DNA from: Desulfovibrio sp.
GTDB lineage: Bacteria > Desulfobacterota > Desulfovibrionia > Desulfovibrionales > Desulfovibrionaceae
Assembly (NCBI GenBank): GCA_016208105.1
Contig: JACQYS010000010.1
Coordinates: 122,994-186,993 of the forward strand
DNA: 64,000 bases
Direction: 5' to 3'
Shown here: positions 23,769-33,526 of the stretch, one piece after another
How the letters are laid out: every line of letters starts with the position of its first letter
How positions within the stretch are numbered: the stretch's first letter is position 1
The notes under the pieces: model-generated
Database searches by the model: none
The model's input: the letters and a program-made list of their open reading frames with translations, nothing else
Told to the model about the DNA's origin: nothing
Translations under genes and position numbers: made by a program

Positions 23769-25226
23769 CTAAAGCGCTCCCCCTGCCTCGCCTACCGTAA
23801 CGGCCAGGCCGTCCCAGAATATCTGGAAGGTGCGCGGGGTCACTTCGTTTATGTGCGGGCTGCGCAGGTCGAACGCCTGCGAGAACGCCTTTCGCCTGGG
23901 CTCGCAGGTCAGGAGCCCCTGGTACATCTCCTGCCAGTCCTTGGCCGAACGAAGCCCTCTGCCGTAGGCTTTAGAGTACGTGTATTCCCTGCTCCAGGCG
24001 GGCTTTGCCGCCCCGATGTTGATGGAGTGGACGGTCACGTCCAAAAGCTCCAGGCTCTGCCTGTCGTACGAGTATACCTGGTAGCCGGGGTTGTTGCCCG
24101 TAACCGGCGAGATGGACGGCGCAAGGCGCATGGAGACCGTCGGCATGGGCTGGCCGTTCGGATACACCAGACGGAATTCGTCGCGGTGGACGTGCCCGGC
24201 AAAGCACGCCTTCACCGTGGCCGCGTGGGTAACCAGCAGGCGGCCGAGCGCATTGTTCCAGGCATCCGTTAAGAGCCCGTCGTAGGTGACGGTGCCCTTT
24301 TTCAAAAACTTTGCGGCGCTTGACTTGGAATTGTCCCCCAGGGGTACATGGGCCATGAGCCAGACCTTCTCGCCCTGGCGGCCAGCCGCCGTTATCTCGC
24401 GCTCCAGAAACTCCAGCACCGGCTTGCCTGCCGTCTGATCCGGGTATCTCTTGGCCCAGAAGATGTTGTTGAAAACGATGAGCTTGCCGTTGCCCGGCCC
24501 TGGCAGGGGCAGGCTGTAGCAGCCGTATCCCGGGTAGGAGTCAAGAAAGCGGGTCCGGTCGGCTTCGCTTTTCAGGGCGCGCTGGGCGATTATGGGGGCC
24601 GTGGCCACTAGGTAGGGACTGTTCGGGGCAATGCGGAAGTCGCCCTCGAAACTGTCGTTGTTGCCCAGGGCGAGATACAGGGGGATGTCCGGAAAGCGGC
24701 GGGTCACCTCGGTCAGGAAGTACTCGGCGGTCTTTCCTATGAAGGCCAGAAGGCCCTGGGGCGTAGAATCCCCGGTCAGGCGCGGATACTCGGTCCAGAA
24801 TTGGTGGCAGAGAAGATCGCCCGGGAACAGCAGGAAGTCCGGCCTTGGGGCGCGCGCGGCCATGTCGTCCAGGAAAGACTGAAAGAGCGCGTCGTTGGAG
24901 TCCTGCCCGTAGGGGCTAACCACTGGCCCGGAGACGGCCAGAATCTCCCGCCAGGCGCTCGCCGGGGCTGCGGCCAGGGCCTTCACCTTTGCGGGATCAG
25001 AAAACGGGTCGAAATGGACGTCGGAGAAAAGCAGAAACATCCCTGCCCGCTCGGCTGATGTGGCCGTGTATGATCCTGGGTCGCCGTCCGGGCAGTCGAT
25101 GCCGGGCTGATTGGCCAGGGCCCAGGCCAGGTCCGCAGGGCCATGCATGGCCCTTGCTGCCAGAAGGCCAGCCCCGGACAGGGCGTAGCGCAGAAATGTC
25201 CTGCGCTTGATGGGAAGCGTGGTCAT
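23769..25226 (-). CDS. TAT-exported metallophosphoesterase (sphingomyelinase-like)
   Basis: The 485-residue protein begins with a twin-arginine signal (IKRRTFLRYALSGAGLLAARA). The calcineurin-like fold is shown by its metal-binding motifs in order: FSDVHFDPF, FPGDLLCHQ, LGNNDS, LMAHVPLG and FAGHVHRDEF. This order is that of acid-sphingomyelinase-like phosphodiesterases, which act outside the cytoplasm on phosphodiesters or polyphosphate esters. The gene follows another phosphoesterase gene by 13 bases in one operon. A truncated copy of its 3' end lies at 21213. Confidence 0.85.
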   Translation of the reverse strand: MTTLPIKRRTFLRYALSGAGLLAARAMHGPADLAWALANQPGIDCPDGDPGSYTATSAERAGMFLLFSDVHFDPFSDPAKVKALAAAPASAWREILAVSGPVVSPYGQDSNDALFQSFLDDMAARAPRPDFLLFPGDLLCHQFWTEYPRLTGDSTPQGLLAFIGKTAEYFLTEVTRRFPDIPLYLALGNNDSFEGDFRIAPNSPYLVATAPIIAQRALKSEADRTRFLDSYPGYGCYSLPLPGPGNGKLIVFNNIFWAKRYPDQTAGKPVLEFLEREITAAGRQGEKVWLMAHVPLGDNSKSSAAKFLKKGTVTYDGLLTDAWNNALGRLLVTHAATVKACFAGHVHRDEFRLVYPNGQPMPTVSMRLAPSISPVTGNNPGYQVYSYDRQSLELLDVTVHSINIGAAKPAWSREYTYSKAYGRGLRSAKDWQEMYQGLLTCEPRRKAFSQAFDLRSPHINEVTPRTFQIFWDGLAVTVGEAGGAL

Positions 25227-25239
25227 GGCGAGGACCTCT

Positions 25240-26718
25240 TCAGGTGTTGGCGAGAAGCGCTGCGGCCGTGGCAGTGCTGGCGGAGCCGGATGTTGTGATG
25301 CCTGTGGGGGCCAGCAGGGTGAGGGCTGTGCCGCCGGTGGCTGCCGGGTTGGCGCTGCCGCTTGCGGGCTTTGACAGAAGCTCGGCCAAGGCGTTCCACA
25401 CCGTTGCCGCGGGAGCGGCGCTTATGGCGTAGCTTTCGGGCGTTACGTTGGTGGCGGCCAGCCAGTAGACCGGGAAGTTGGTGGGCGTGATCGGGACCGC
25501 AGCGTCGGTCATGGCCCCGGCCGAGTAATACGTCGAATACGCGGCCCGGCTCGCTGGCTGGGTGAGAATGTCGCCCGCTGCTGTCCACCACTCCTGCGCC
25601 GTGGACAGCCCCTGCCCGTAGGTCAGGGAGAAGTCGTACTCCTTGACGAAGGAGGTGCCGGGCCTGCTCAGGTCCCGGGTGTAGGTGGCCTTGTCCAGGA
25701 GCGAGCCGGACTTGGGGTCGTAGGTGTATATCTCGTAGCCGGGGTTGTTGGAGTCTACGGGCGAAATGGACAGGGAGATGCTGGTCAGGGTGGAATACGG
25801 CGACGCCGGTTCGGGCGAGAGGATGCGGAACTCGTCGCGGTGGGTGTGCCCGGCCAGGTCGGCCTTGATGGTCTGGGCGTAGGCGGTTTCGATTGCGGCA
25901 AAGGCGTCGTTGAACCCTGCCGTCATGAGCCCCTTGTAAGTAAGGCCGTCCTTGATGATGCTGGCGGCCATGCCCTTGGCGTCGGCGCCTAACGGGATGT
26001 GGTTTATGATCCAGACCTTCTGGTTGGCCTGGGATGACTGCTCCAGCTCTGAGGTGAGCCAGGAGAGCTCCGCGATACCCGCCGCGGTCTGATCGGATCT
26101 GTCGGACCAGAAGATGTCGTTTAGCACGATGTATTTGATGCCGTTTTTCCCGTCCGGCTCGATGGCGTAGTACCCGGCCTTGGAGTAGCCGTTCAGGAAG
26201 GCGGCTCGCTCCGCGTCGGTATTAAAGAAGGCCTTGGCCATGGAGTCGGCCGTAACCTTAAGATAGGCGTCGCCGGGGGCGCTCTTGTAGTCGCCGTTTA
26301 GGCTGTCGTTGTTGCCGATGGCCATGAGCACCGTGGCCTTGGGGAACCGGCTGTCCACCTCGTTTACAAAGAAAGACACCGTTTTCTGGACAAAGGAGGC
26401 CACTCCGCTGGCGCTGGTGTCGCCGGTGATGGCGGCGTATTTCTCCTCGAACTTGTGGGCCAGCACGTCGCCAGGGAAGATGATGAGGTCGACGCCCTTG
26501 GCCGTTGTCGCCATGCTGTCCAGGGCCGATTCCAGCAGGGAAAAGTTGGCGTCGGTACCGTACGGCGATGGCGCGGTCTGGCTTGAAGAGAGGAAGATGT
26601 TCTTCCAGCCCGAAACATCCGTGGCTGCCAGGGACTTTACAATGGCGGGGTCGGCAAAGGGATCGAAATGGACGTCTGAAACAAACAAGAAGCTTTTTGC
26701 TGCCCCTGCGGTCTCCAT
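25240..26718 (-). CDS. Metallophosphoesterase without visible signal peptide
   Basis: The 492-residue protein from ATG 26718 (AAGAGG eight bases upstream; a GTG at 26727 is an alternative) has the same motif series as its neighbour: VSDVHFDPF, FPGDVLAHK, IGNNDSLNGD, IINHIPLGAD and AGHTHRDEF. Unlike the neighbour it starts directly at the catalytic domain with no export signal, and it ends in a ~45-residue Ala/Ser/Thr/Gly-rich tail (ATGGTALTLLAPTGITTSGS). Either the signal was lost, the protein is cytoplasmic, or the tail directs secretion; the sequence does not decide. Confidence 0.8.
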   Translation of the reverse strand: METAGAAKSFLFVSDVHFDPFADPAIVKSLAATDVSGWKNIFLSSSQTAPSPYGTDANFSLLESALDSMATTAKGVDLIIFPGDVLAHKFEEKYAAITGDTSASGVASFVQKTVSFFVNEVDSRFPKATVLMAIGNNDSLNGDYKSAPGDAYLKVTADSMAKAFFNTDAERAAFLNGYSKAGYYAIEPDGKNGIKYIVLNDIFWSDRSDQTAAGIAELSWLTSELEQSSQANQKVWIINHIPLGADAKGMAASIIKDGLTYKGLMTAGFNDAFAAIETAYAQTIKADLAGHTHRDEFRILSPEPASPYSTLTSISLSISPVDSNNPGYEIYTYDPKSGSLLDKATYTRDLSRPGTSFVKEYDFSLTYGQGLSTAQEWWTAAGDILTQPASRAAYSTYYSAGAMTDAAVPITPTNFPVYWLAATNVTPESYAISAAPAATVWNALAELLSKPASGSANPAATGGTALTLLAPTGITTSGSASTATAAALLANT

Positions 26719-26948
26719 CTGGTCCACCTCTTTAGATTAGTGCAATATTTTTAGACGCTTTTCAGGGTGAAGTAAAGGCGGGGGGAAAATTGCCGCAAGC
26801 TTTGGAAGCCAAACGCCCTGCGCGGGAGTTCTGTGCAACCTCCCGGCGAATCGGGGACGGTATGTCTGGACAATGAATGTTCACTCACAGTAAGGTGCCT
26901 GATAATAATACTCTTTTACACACGCACACCGGCAAGGAAAACCTCGAT

Positions 26949-28844
26949 ATGAGCATGCCCGCAAGCGACGCCAGCCACAAATCCCGCAGCCGTTTCCTTT
27001 CCATGTCCCTTGGCGCCCTGGGAGTGGTCTTCGGCGACATCGGCACAAGCCCTCTGTACGCCATCCGGGAATGCTTCAACGGTCCCCACGCCGTGAGCCT
27101 CACTCAGGCAAACATCCTGGGGGTTATCTCCCTGGTGTTCTGGTCGCTCACCACGGTTGTTACGGCCAAATACATCCTTTTCATCATGCTGGCCGACAAC
27201 AAGGGGGAAGGCGGCATGTTCTCGCTGCTTGAGCTTTTGCCGAAAAAACAATGGTCGAATAGCCGCCGCCTGGCCGTACTGACCATCTTCGGCATGCTCG
27301 GGGCGGCGTTACTGTATGGCGAAGGGGTTATTACCCCCGCCATCTCCGTGCTTTCCGCCGTGGAGGGCCTGAACGTGGCCACCAAGGCCGCGGCCCCTCT
27401 GGTGCTGCCCATCACCTGCGTGATTCTCACGGGGCTTTTCGTGTGCCAGAAATGGGGAACGGCAGGCATCGGCAAGGTGTTCGGGCCTGTAATGGTGGCC
27501 TGGTTTATCGCCATCGGCTTCTTCGGAGCGGCGAACATTTCACAGGCTCCTGAAATTCTCTCCTCCTTCAACCCCTTCCATGCGGTCAATTTCTTCATCG
27601 AGAACCGGTTTCACGGGTTCATCGTGCTTGGCGCGGTGGTCATGTGCATCACCGGGTGCGAAGCCCTGTATGCCGACATGGGACACTTCGGACGAAATCC
27701 CATACGCATTTCCTGGTTGGCCCTGGCTTTTCCATGCCTTGTTCTCAATTATCTGGGCCAAGGGGCCGGCCTGCTGCATTCGCCAAGCATCGTGGACAAC
27801 CCCTTTTACGGCATAGTGCCTCCGGCCCTGCTCTACCCCATGGTCGGCCTTGCGACGATGGCCACGGTCATCGCGTCGCAGGCGCTTATTTCCGGCGCCT
27901 TCTCGCTCACCCGGCAGGCGGTTCAGCTGGGCTTCATGCCCAGGGTGCGCATCATCCACACATCGAGCGAGCAGGAAGGCCAGATATACATCCCGAGCGT
28001 CAACTGGGCTCTCATGGTTGCTTGTCTGGTGCTGACCCTGCTTTTCAAGGAGTCGAGCAATTTGGCTGCGGCATACGGCATCTCCGTTACGGCCACCATG
28101 TCCATCACTTCGCTCCTGTTCTACCATGTCGCCCACTACCGCTGGGAATGGCCGCGCTGGCAGGCCGCGTCCCTGTCCGGTTTTTTCCTGTCCATCGACC
28201 TGGCCTTCCTGAATGCCAACATCCTGAAGTTCTTCGACGGCGGTTGGATCACGCTTCTCATCGCCTTCCTTGTGCTGCTCACCATGCTCACCTGGCGGGA
28301 CGGCCGCCGGGCGCTCAACGAGAGCGTCTCCCAGTTCGTGGTTCCCCTGGATACCTTCTGGCGAGACGTGGCCATCCTCGACCCCAAGCGCGTGCCGGGC
28401 ACGGGCGTGTTCATGAGCCTCTACCCGCAGGGCACCCCGGTGACCATGCTCCATTTCTTCACCCATATCCCCGTGCTGCACAAGAATGTGGTCATCTTGA
28501 CCCTTCTGGTGGACGAGACGCCCTACGTGGATCAGGAGGATCGTCTCCAGATCATTGATTTGGGGCGCAATTGCCACCGGGTCTTCGCCCGCTACGGATT
28601 CATGGAAACCCCGGATGTGCCCGCTGTTCTGGAACAGGCCCAGGCCAAGGGCCTCGCGCTTGACACCTATGACGTCACCTACTTCCTTGGCCGGGAGACG
28701 ATCCTCACCACTGGCGGCTCGCGGCTCATGGGGTGGCGCAAGATACTGTTCACCCTCATGGCCCGCATCTCCCAGCCAGCCTCGCGGTTCTTCAACATCC
28801 CCTCGGACAGGATCGTGGAACTGGGCATCCAGGTGAGCATCTAG
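26949..28844 (+). CDS. kup: Kup-type potassium uptake transporter
   Basis: The 631-residue protein from ATG 26949 has the Kup signature near the N-terminus (LGALGVVFGDIGTSPLYAI), twelve or so membrane segments to about residue 450, and a soluble C-terminal domain (VPGTGVFMSLYPQGTPVTML..). Conserved parts YGEGVITPAISVLSAVEGL and TGCEALYADMGHFG are present. It imports K+ with protons and suits low-K+ or acid conditions. AAGGA lies ten bases upstream of the chosen start; an upstream ATG (26877) is less likely. Confidence 0.95.
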   Translation: MSMPASDASHKSRSRFLSMSLGALGVVFGDIGTSPLYAIRECFNGPHAVSLTQANILGVISLVFWSLTTVVTAKYILFIMLADNKGEGGMFSLLELLPKKQWSNSRRLAVLTIFGMLGAALLYGEGVITPAISVLSAVEGLNVATKAAAPLVLPITCVILTGLFVCQKWGTAGIGKVFGPVMVAWFIAIGFFGAANISQAPEILSSFNPFHAVNFFIENRFHGFIVLGAVVMCITGCEALYADMGHFGRNPIRISWLALAFPCLVLNYLGQGAGLLHSPSIVDNPFYGIVPPALLYPMVGLATMATVIASQALISGAFSLTRQAVQLGFMPRVRIIHTSSEQEGQIYIPSVNWALMVACLVLTLLFKESSNLAAAYGISVTATMSITSLLFYHVAHYRWEWPRWQAASLSGFFLSIDLAFLNANILKFFDGGWITLLIAFLVLLTMLTWRDGRRALNESVSQFVVPLDTFWRDVAILDPKRVPGTGVFMSLYPQGTPVTMLHFFTHIPVLHKNVVILTLLVDETPYVDQEDRLQIIDLGRNCHRVFARYGFMETPDVPAVLEQAQAKGLALDTYDVTYFLGRETILTTGGSRLMGWRKILFTLMARISQPASRFFNIPSDRIVELGIQVSI

Positions 28845-28847
28845 AAC

Positions 28848-28870
28848 CCCGGAGTGCTTCCCGGGGCCTC
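28848..28870 (+). terminator. Weak terminator-like hairpin after kup
   Basis: CCCCGG, a 7-8-base loop and CCGGGG lie just after the stop codon, without a clear T run, so termination is uncertain. Confidence 0.35.
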
Positions 28871-29006
28871 CCCCTCTTTCGACGGTTGACGCCACTGCGG
28901 TAACCTCGTATTCAGATCTAAGCTAAATAAGATCAAGTTTATCCTGATTGAGAGCTCTCTGGCTGCAGTTCGGCCTAAGCACGGCAGAGATCACCAAGGA
29001 ACACCC

Positions 29007-30161
29007 ATGTCCCGCGACAAGTTAAAGAAACTTTTGAACGATTTACGGCCCCTCACCTGCCTGGAGCATCCCCGGGAAATGATCCGACAGTTCACCCCCA
29101 ACTGGTTCGCGGCCACCATGGGCACCGGCATCCTGGCGTTGACACTGCCCCAGCTCCCGGGCGCCTCCCCTGCCCTCTACGCGGCCGGAGAACTCCTCTG
29201 GATGGCGAACATCGGCATGTTTCTGCTGTTCGCGGGGCTCTACACCGCACGCTGGATCATGTTCGGGCAGGAAGCCAAGCGGATATTCGGCCACAGCGTG
29301 GTGTCCATGTTCATCGGCACCATCCCCATGGGGCTTGCGACCATTATAAACGGGCTACTCTACTTCGGCCTGCCCCGCTTTGGGGCCGGGGTGGTGGGCC
29401 TGGCCCAGGCCTTGTGGTGGATAGACGTGGCCATGTCGCTCATCTGCGGCGTGCTGATACCCTACCTCATGTTCACTCGCCAGGAACACGTGCTGGACCA
29501 GATGACCGCCGTATGGCTCCTGCCCGTGGTGGCCGCCGAGGTGGCGGCCGTCACCGGCGGCATGCTCGCGCCCCTTTTGGCCGAGGCGCAGGCCCAGTTC
29601 GTGACGCTCATCGCCAGCTACGTTCTCTGGGCGTTTTCCGTGCCCGTGGCCTTCGCGATCCTCACCATCCTGCTACTTCGCATGTCCCTGCACCGGCTGC
29701 CCCACGAGAGCATGGCCGCATCCAGCTGGCTGGCGCTCGGCCCAATCGGCACCGGAGCCCTGGGGCTCCTTATACTTGGCAGCGACGCCCCGGCCATCTT
29801 TACGGCCTGGAACATGGAACAGGTGGGCAGGGGCGCGGCCTCCATAAGCGTCATCGCAGGCACCATGCTCTGGGGCTTCGGGCTGTGGTGGCTTCTTTTG
29901 GCCACGCTCATCACCATCCGCTACTTCAGGGCCGGTATTCCCTTCAACCTGGGCTGGTGGGGCTACACCTTCCCGCTGGGCGTCTACACCGTGGCCACGC
30001 TCAAGTTGGGCGCCACACTCTCCATAGCGTTCTTTTCGGTGTTCGGCTCCGTGCTGGCGGTGTTTCTAAGTGTCATGTGGCTTTTCGTGGCCATGCGGAC
30101 CCTGCACGGGGCCTGGAAAGGCAGGCTCTTGGTCTCTCCGTGCATCGCCAAGGCGAATTGA
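29007..30161 (+). CDS. TDT-family transporter (TehA/SLAC1-like)
   Basis: The 384-residue protein has about ten membrane segments. It begins with a cytoplasmic tail, then FTPNWFAATMGTGILAL, the typical entry of the tellurite-resistance/dicarboxylate transporter family, and continues with further glycine-broken helices (FIGTIPMGLATIINGLLYFG, GWWGYTFPLGVYTVATLKLG). Family members move C4-dicarboxylates, sulfite (Ssu1) or anions. For a sulfur-reducing host sulfite or dicarboxylate export would be plausible, but the substrate cannot be read from the sequence. Confidence 0.85.
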   Translation: MSRDKLKKLLNDLRPLTCLEHPREMIRQFTPNWFAATMGTGILALTLPQLPGASPALYAAGELLWMANIGMFLLFAGLYTARWIMFGQEAKRIFGHSVVSMFIGTIPMGLATIINGLLYFGLPRFGAGVVGLAQALWWIDVAMSLICGVLIPYLMFTRQEHVLDQMTAVWLLPVVAAEVAAVTGGMLAPLLAEAQAQFVTLIASYVLWAFSVPVAFAILTILLLRMSLHRLPHESMAASSWLALGPIGTGALGLLILGSDAPAIFTAWNMEQVGRGAASISVIAGTMLWGFGLWWLLLATLITIRYFRAGIPFNLGWWGYTFPLGVYTVATLKLGATLSIAFFSVFGSVLAVFLSVMWLFVAMRTLHGAWKGRLLVSPCIAKAN

Positions 30162-30197
30162 TCGCATTCGGGCTGCGAGAACGGTTTTTGCAAGCCG

Positions 30198-31559
30198 TCA
30201 GGCCCCGCGCTCCCCGATCTTCTTGATGAGAATCCGCGCCTTTTCAGACGAGGAGTTCACCTCCAAGGCCCGTTTCGCGAACTCCAGGGCCCGCTCCTTG
30301 TCCGCGCAGTTGTAGTAGGCCATGGCGATGTTTAAGCAGATGGTCTCGTTGCCCGCCCAGAGCTCCGGATCAAGTTCCAGGGCCTTGTCCAGGTGCTTGA
30401 GCGCCTTCTGGGCCTCCTTGCCCTCAGTGAAGGCCATGGCCGTGTTGTAGTAGAGCCCCGCGTCCTCGGGGGAGATCTTCAAGGCGCGGCGATACTCCAC
30501 CACCGCGTCGGACCAGCGCCCCTGCTTGCGCAGGGTGATCCCAAGGCGGTTGAAGGTGTCGATGTCGGACTTGTCCAGCCCGCCCTTTTTCACTTCCAGC
30601 GACAGGCGCAGATACTTCTCCGAGAGCTCTGGGTTGGAGAGCAGGCACTGGTCGGCTATGGCGCGGCTCACCCGGCTCATCTGGGCCTGTGCCTCCTTGG
30701 TGGCCAGTTTCATGGCGTCGTTGAAGATCTCGGAGGCCTTGTCCGGCTCGCCAAGCGCCATGTAGTTTCCGCCGATGGTGACCTTGCGCTCCACGTTCAG
30801 GGGCGAGAGCCTGTCGAGCTTCTCCAGGTATTTGGTCTCTTCCCGGATGTTGCCGTTTTCCTTGTGGAGTTCGGCAATCTTTCTGATGGGTTCCAGGTAG
30901 AGTTTGGCGTTCTTGTAGGCGTTGTTGTAGGCGTCCAGGGCCTTCTGGGTGTCGCCAAGGCCCTTGAAGCTGTCGCCCAGCAGGATGAGCGCTGCGGGAC
31001 TCTTGGGTTTTATCTCCAGAATCCTGTGGGCCATGGCCACGGCTTCATCGTGTTTGCCAGAGGCGTTGAGCGCCTTGCCCGCCTCTATGAGTTCGCCTAT
31101 CTGGCCCCGGGGCTTCACGGTGAAGGCTATCTTTTCGATGAGCGTGTCGGCCGAGAAGGGCTTGGTGATGACGTTGTTGGCCCCGAGTTCGTGCAGGTAG
31201 ATGAGCATTTCCCTGGCCACTTCGCTGGTGAGCACGACCACCATGACTTCGGGGTGCTCGATTTTGATCAGCTGGACCAGGTCGTGGCAATTCTTGCCGT
31301 TGATCTCGCGCTCGATGAAAATGAGGACGCGGTTGCCCTGGCCCAACTGCTGGCCTATGCCCGAGTGGAGCTGCTCCAGGGTGTAGACGCTTATGATGCA
31401 CTCCTCCTTGAGGGCCAGGTGGCGCACGATGGTGTTGCGCAGGTTTTTGCCGAACAACTGGTCGTGGGACAAAACGAGGAACACCCCTTTCTGGGCGTTA
31501 ACGAATGTGCGAACATCCTCGTCGTACACTTTGTCGTTTTTGATAAAAACATCAGCCAT
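30198..31559 (-). CDS. Pseudo-receiver plus TPR repeat protein
   Basis: From ATG 31559 (GAGG eight bases upstream) the protein has 453 residues. Residues ~25-145 have a receiver fold in which the phosphoacceptor position is Glu83 (VLIFIEREING) while Thr111 and the Lys133-Pro134 pair (VITKPFSAD) remain. The natural Glu may mimic permanent phosphorylation. Residues ~150-450 are TPR repeats (ALILLGDSFKGLGDTQKALD, FNRLGITLRKQGRWSDAVVE). The build is that of the 21753 gene. It is convergent with the TDT transporter gene. Confidence 0.8.
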   Translation of the reverse strand: MADVFIKNDKVYDEDVRTFVNAQKGVFLVLSHDQLFGKNLRNTIVRHLALKEECIISVYTLEQLHSGIGQQLGQGNRVLIFIEREINGKNCHDLVQLIKIEHPEVMVVVLTSEVAREMLIYLHELGANNVITKPFSADTLIEKIAFTVKPRGQIGELIEAGKALNASGKHDEAVAMAHRILEIKPKSPAALILLGDSFKGLGDTQKALDAYNNAYKNAKLYLEPIRKIAELHKENGNIREETKYLEKLDRLSPLNVERKVTIGGNYMALGEPDKASEIFNDAMKLATKEAQAQMSRVSRAIADQCLLSNPELSEKYLRLSLEVKKGGLDKSDIDTFNRLGITLRKQGRWSDAVVEYRRALKISPEDAGLYYNTAMAFTEGKEAQKALKHLDKALELDPELWAGNETICLNIAMAYYNCADKERALEFAKRALEVNSSSEKARILIKKIGERGA

Positions 31560-32141
31560 ACGGTAAATCCTCATTGCACGCCTAAAGGCATTGAAAATTA
31601 CGAACCGCCTCGGGAGCCATACCTCTGGCATGTTACCCTGTCGCGCATGTTTGGCGCAAGGGGGAGCCGCCACTCTGAGGAACATTTCGCCAAATCGTCA
31701 AGGATTGCTCAATAAAAAAGGGACTTGCCGCGATAAAACCGGTCGCCCCGTCTTTTGGGCTCTTCAGGGCTTGCCGGCTCTCTTGCCGTTAGTGGTTGCG
31801 TCCGTCCCTATTCGTTCGTCCATAAGAAATCGGCTACGCATGGGGCACACTGTTTCAGGCTTCAACTCTTCTTGATCAAAAATGCGTGGAATACAAAATA
31901 TCATGCTGATGAATAAAGATTTCTCCGAACCCTACTTGCTTTAACGAATTGTTCAAATTATCGGTTTTAAATAATCATTGCCATCCTCGTCGCGAGGCGA
32001 GTGCTTTCGGAAAGCCACGGGTCTCATACAGCCTTCCTTGAGACAGCCGGGTTGCACAAAACAAGCAGCCGCGCCGCTCTCTGTGTGTCTTGCGAAAAAC
32101 TGAATCCGACGCCCGGCAAACACTCAGTGAAGGATGAAGAC
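31560..32141. other. Long divergent intergenic region
   Basis: About 580 bases lie between the minus-strand receiver-TPR gene and the plus-strand cheV gene. Both promoters should be here; the AT-rich part at 31870-31980 is the best candidate for cheV. No RNA gene, repeat or coding frame with a ribosome site was recognised. Confidence 0.5.
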
Positions 32142-33083
32142 ATGTCGAAAACAGACATTCTGCTGGAATCCGGAACCAACGAATTCGAGGTCGTTGAATT
32201 CTTTATTGACGAGCATGACCCCGAAACCGACCGCACCTCCCGGACCTACTACGGCATGAACGTGGCCAAGGTGCTGGAGATTATCCGGCTCCCGGAGCTG
32301 ACCGACATGCCTGACGCGTCCAATCCGTCGGTCATGGGCGCGTTCGATTTGCGCACCGAGATCGTCCCGCTTATCGATTTGAGCCACTGGGTGGGGAAAA
32401 AGCTCCAGCAGACAGAGCATCTGAAAGTAATAGTCACCGAGTTCAACCAGGTGATCACCTCGTTTCTCGTGTCCGGCGTCACCCGCATCTACCGGCTCAG
32501 TTGGGACCAGGTCAAAGCGCCCAACGTCCAGCTGTCGTCTTTGACCTCCAATTCCATCACCGGCATCGTCCGGCTGGAAGGCAAGATCGTCTTCCTACTC
32601 GATCTGGAAAAGATCGTGGCCAAGCTCAACGAACTTGCCACTCCCAACGCCAACGTTTCGAGCGAGGTGAAGAAGGAACTGGAGAGCAAGAACTACAAGG
32701 CGATCATTGCCGACGACTCCACCATGGTGCGCAACATGGTCTTCAACATGCTTTCGGAAAACAACTTCGAGGTGGCCCAGTTCGAAAACGGCAAGGAAGC
32801 CTGGGTGTACCTGGAAAATCTGAAGAACGAATCACCCTCGAGCATTCCCGACATCGCGATCCTGGATATCGAGATGCCTCTCATGGACGGCCACCACCTG
32901 ACCAAGAGAATCAAAGATGATCCGGTGCTGAAAAAAATCCCCATTCTTCTGTGTTCCTCCATCATCACCGAGAGCCTGTACCACAAGGGCGTCGAGGTGG
33001 GAGCGGACGCTCAGATTTCCAAGGCCAAGATAAACGAGCTCGTTGAAAAGGCCTTCCAGCTCATAAAGAAGAAAAGCGCCTAG
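32142..33083 (+). CDS. cheV: CheV-type chemotaxis protein (CheW + receiver)
   Basis: From ATG 32142 (AAGGATG upstream) the protein has 313 residues. Residues ~1-175 form a CheW domain (VEFFIDEHD, LRTEIVPLIDLSHWVG, GIVRLEGKIVFLLDLEKIV). Residues ~188-310 form a receiver: IIADDSTMVRNM, phosphoacceptor in ILDIEMPLMDG, lysine in AQISKAKI. CheV couples receptors to the CheA kinase and can be phosphorylated to tune adaptation. It stands alone, followed after 440 bases by a methyl-accepting protein gene. Confidence 0.9.
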   Translation: MSKTDILLESGTNEFEVVEFFIDEHDPETDRTSRTYYGMNVAKVLEIIRLPELTDMPDASNPSVMGAFDLRTEIVPLIDLSHWVGKKLQQTEHLKVIVTEFNQVITSFLVSGVTRIYRLSWDQVKAPNVQLSSLTSNSITGIVRLEGKIVFLLDLEKIVAKLNELATPNANVSSEVKKELESKNYKAIIADDSTMVRNMVFNMLSENNFEVAQFENGKEAWVYLENLKNESPSSIPDIAILDIEMPLMDGHHLTKRIKDDPVLKKIPILLCSSIITESLYHKGVEVGADAQISKAKINELVEKAFQLIKKKSA

Positions 33084-33526
33084 CGGACGGGGTCGGGGCT
33101 TGGTTTCATCCGCCCTGCCCGCCCCCCCAGATACTGTTCTCACAGGCTCCCCGGGCTACAGACGACACGCAGTTGCGGATACCTCAAGGCGGAAGCGGCG
33201 GCGCCCAGGGCCTCTCCCCGGAACAGTTCCAGGGCGCGGACTCGCGTTTTGTCCCATAGCGGGGGTGCGGCCGGGCTTTCAGCAAGGTTGTTAGTTTTGC
33301 GAGATAACTCAAACAGTTGACGCGAAGAGCACTAGGGCGCAACGTCCGAAGGCATCATTTCTCCCGGTAAGCCTTGCACTTACGCAATTATCTGCTTATT
33401 TAAAATAGATTATCCCACTGCCTTTGGCGTGAAGAGGCTGGTCCAGGAAAGCATCGGGGCTCCTTTTGTATTCCCTTGAGGCACCCGGAATGCGGTTACA
33501 ATCGAAACACAAATTCGAGGTGTGTA
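33084..33526. other. Intergenic region before methyl-accepting protein
   Basis: About 440 bases without a supportable gene. ATTTAAAATAG at 33398-33408 recurs upstream of the other methyl-accepting protein gene (53066-53076) at a similar distance and may be part of a shared promoter. Confidence 0.45.
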
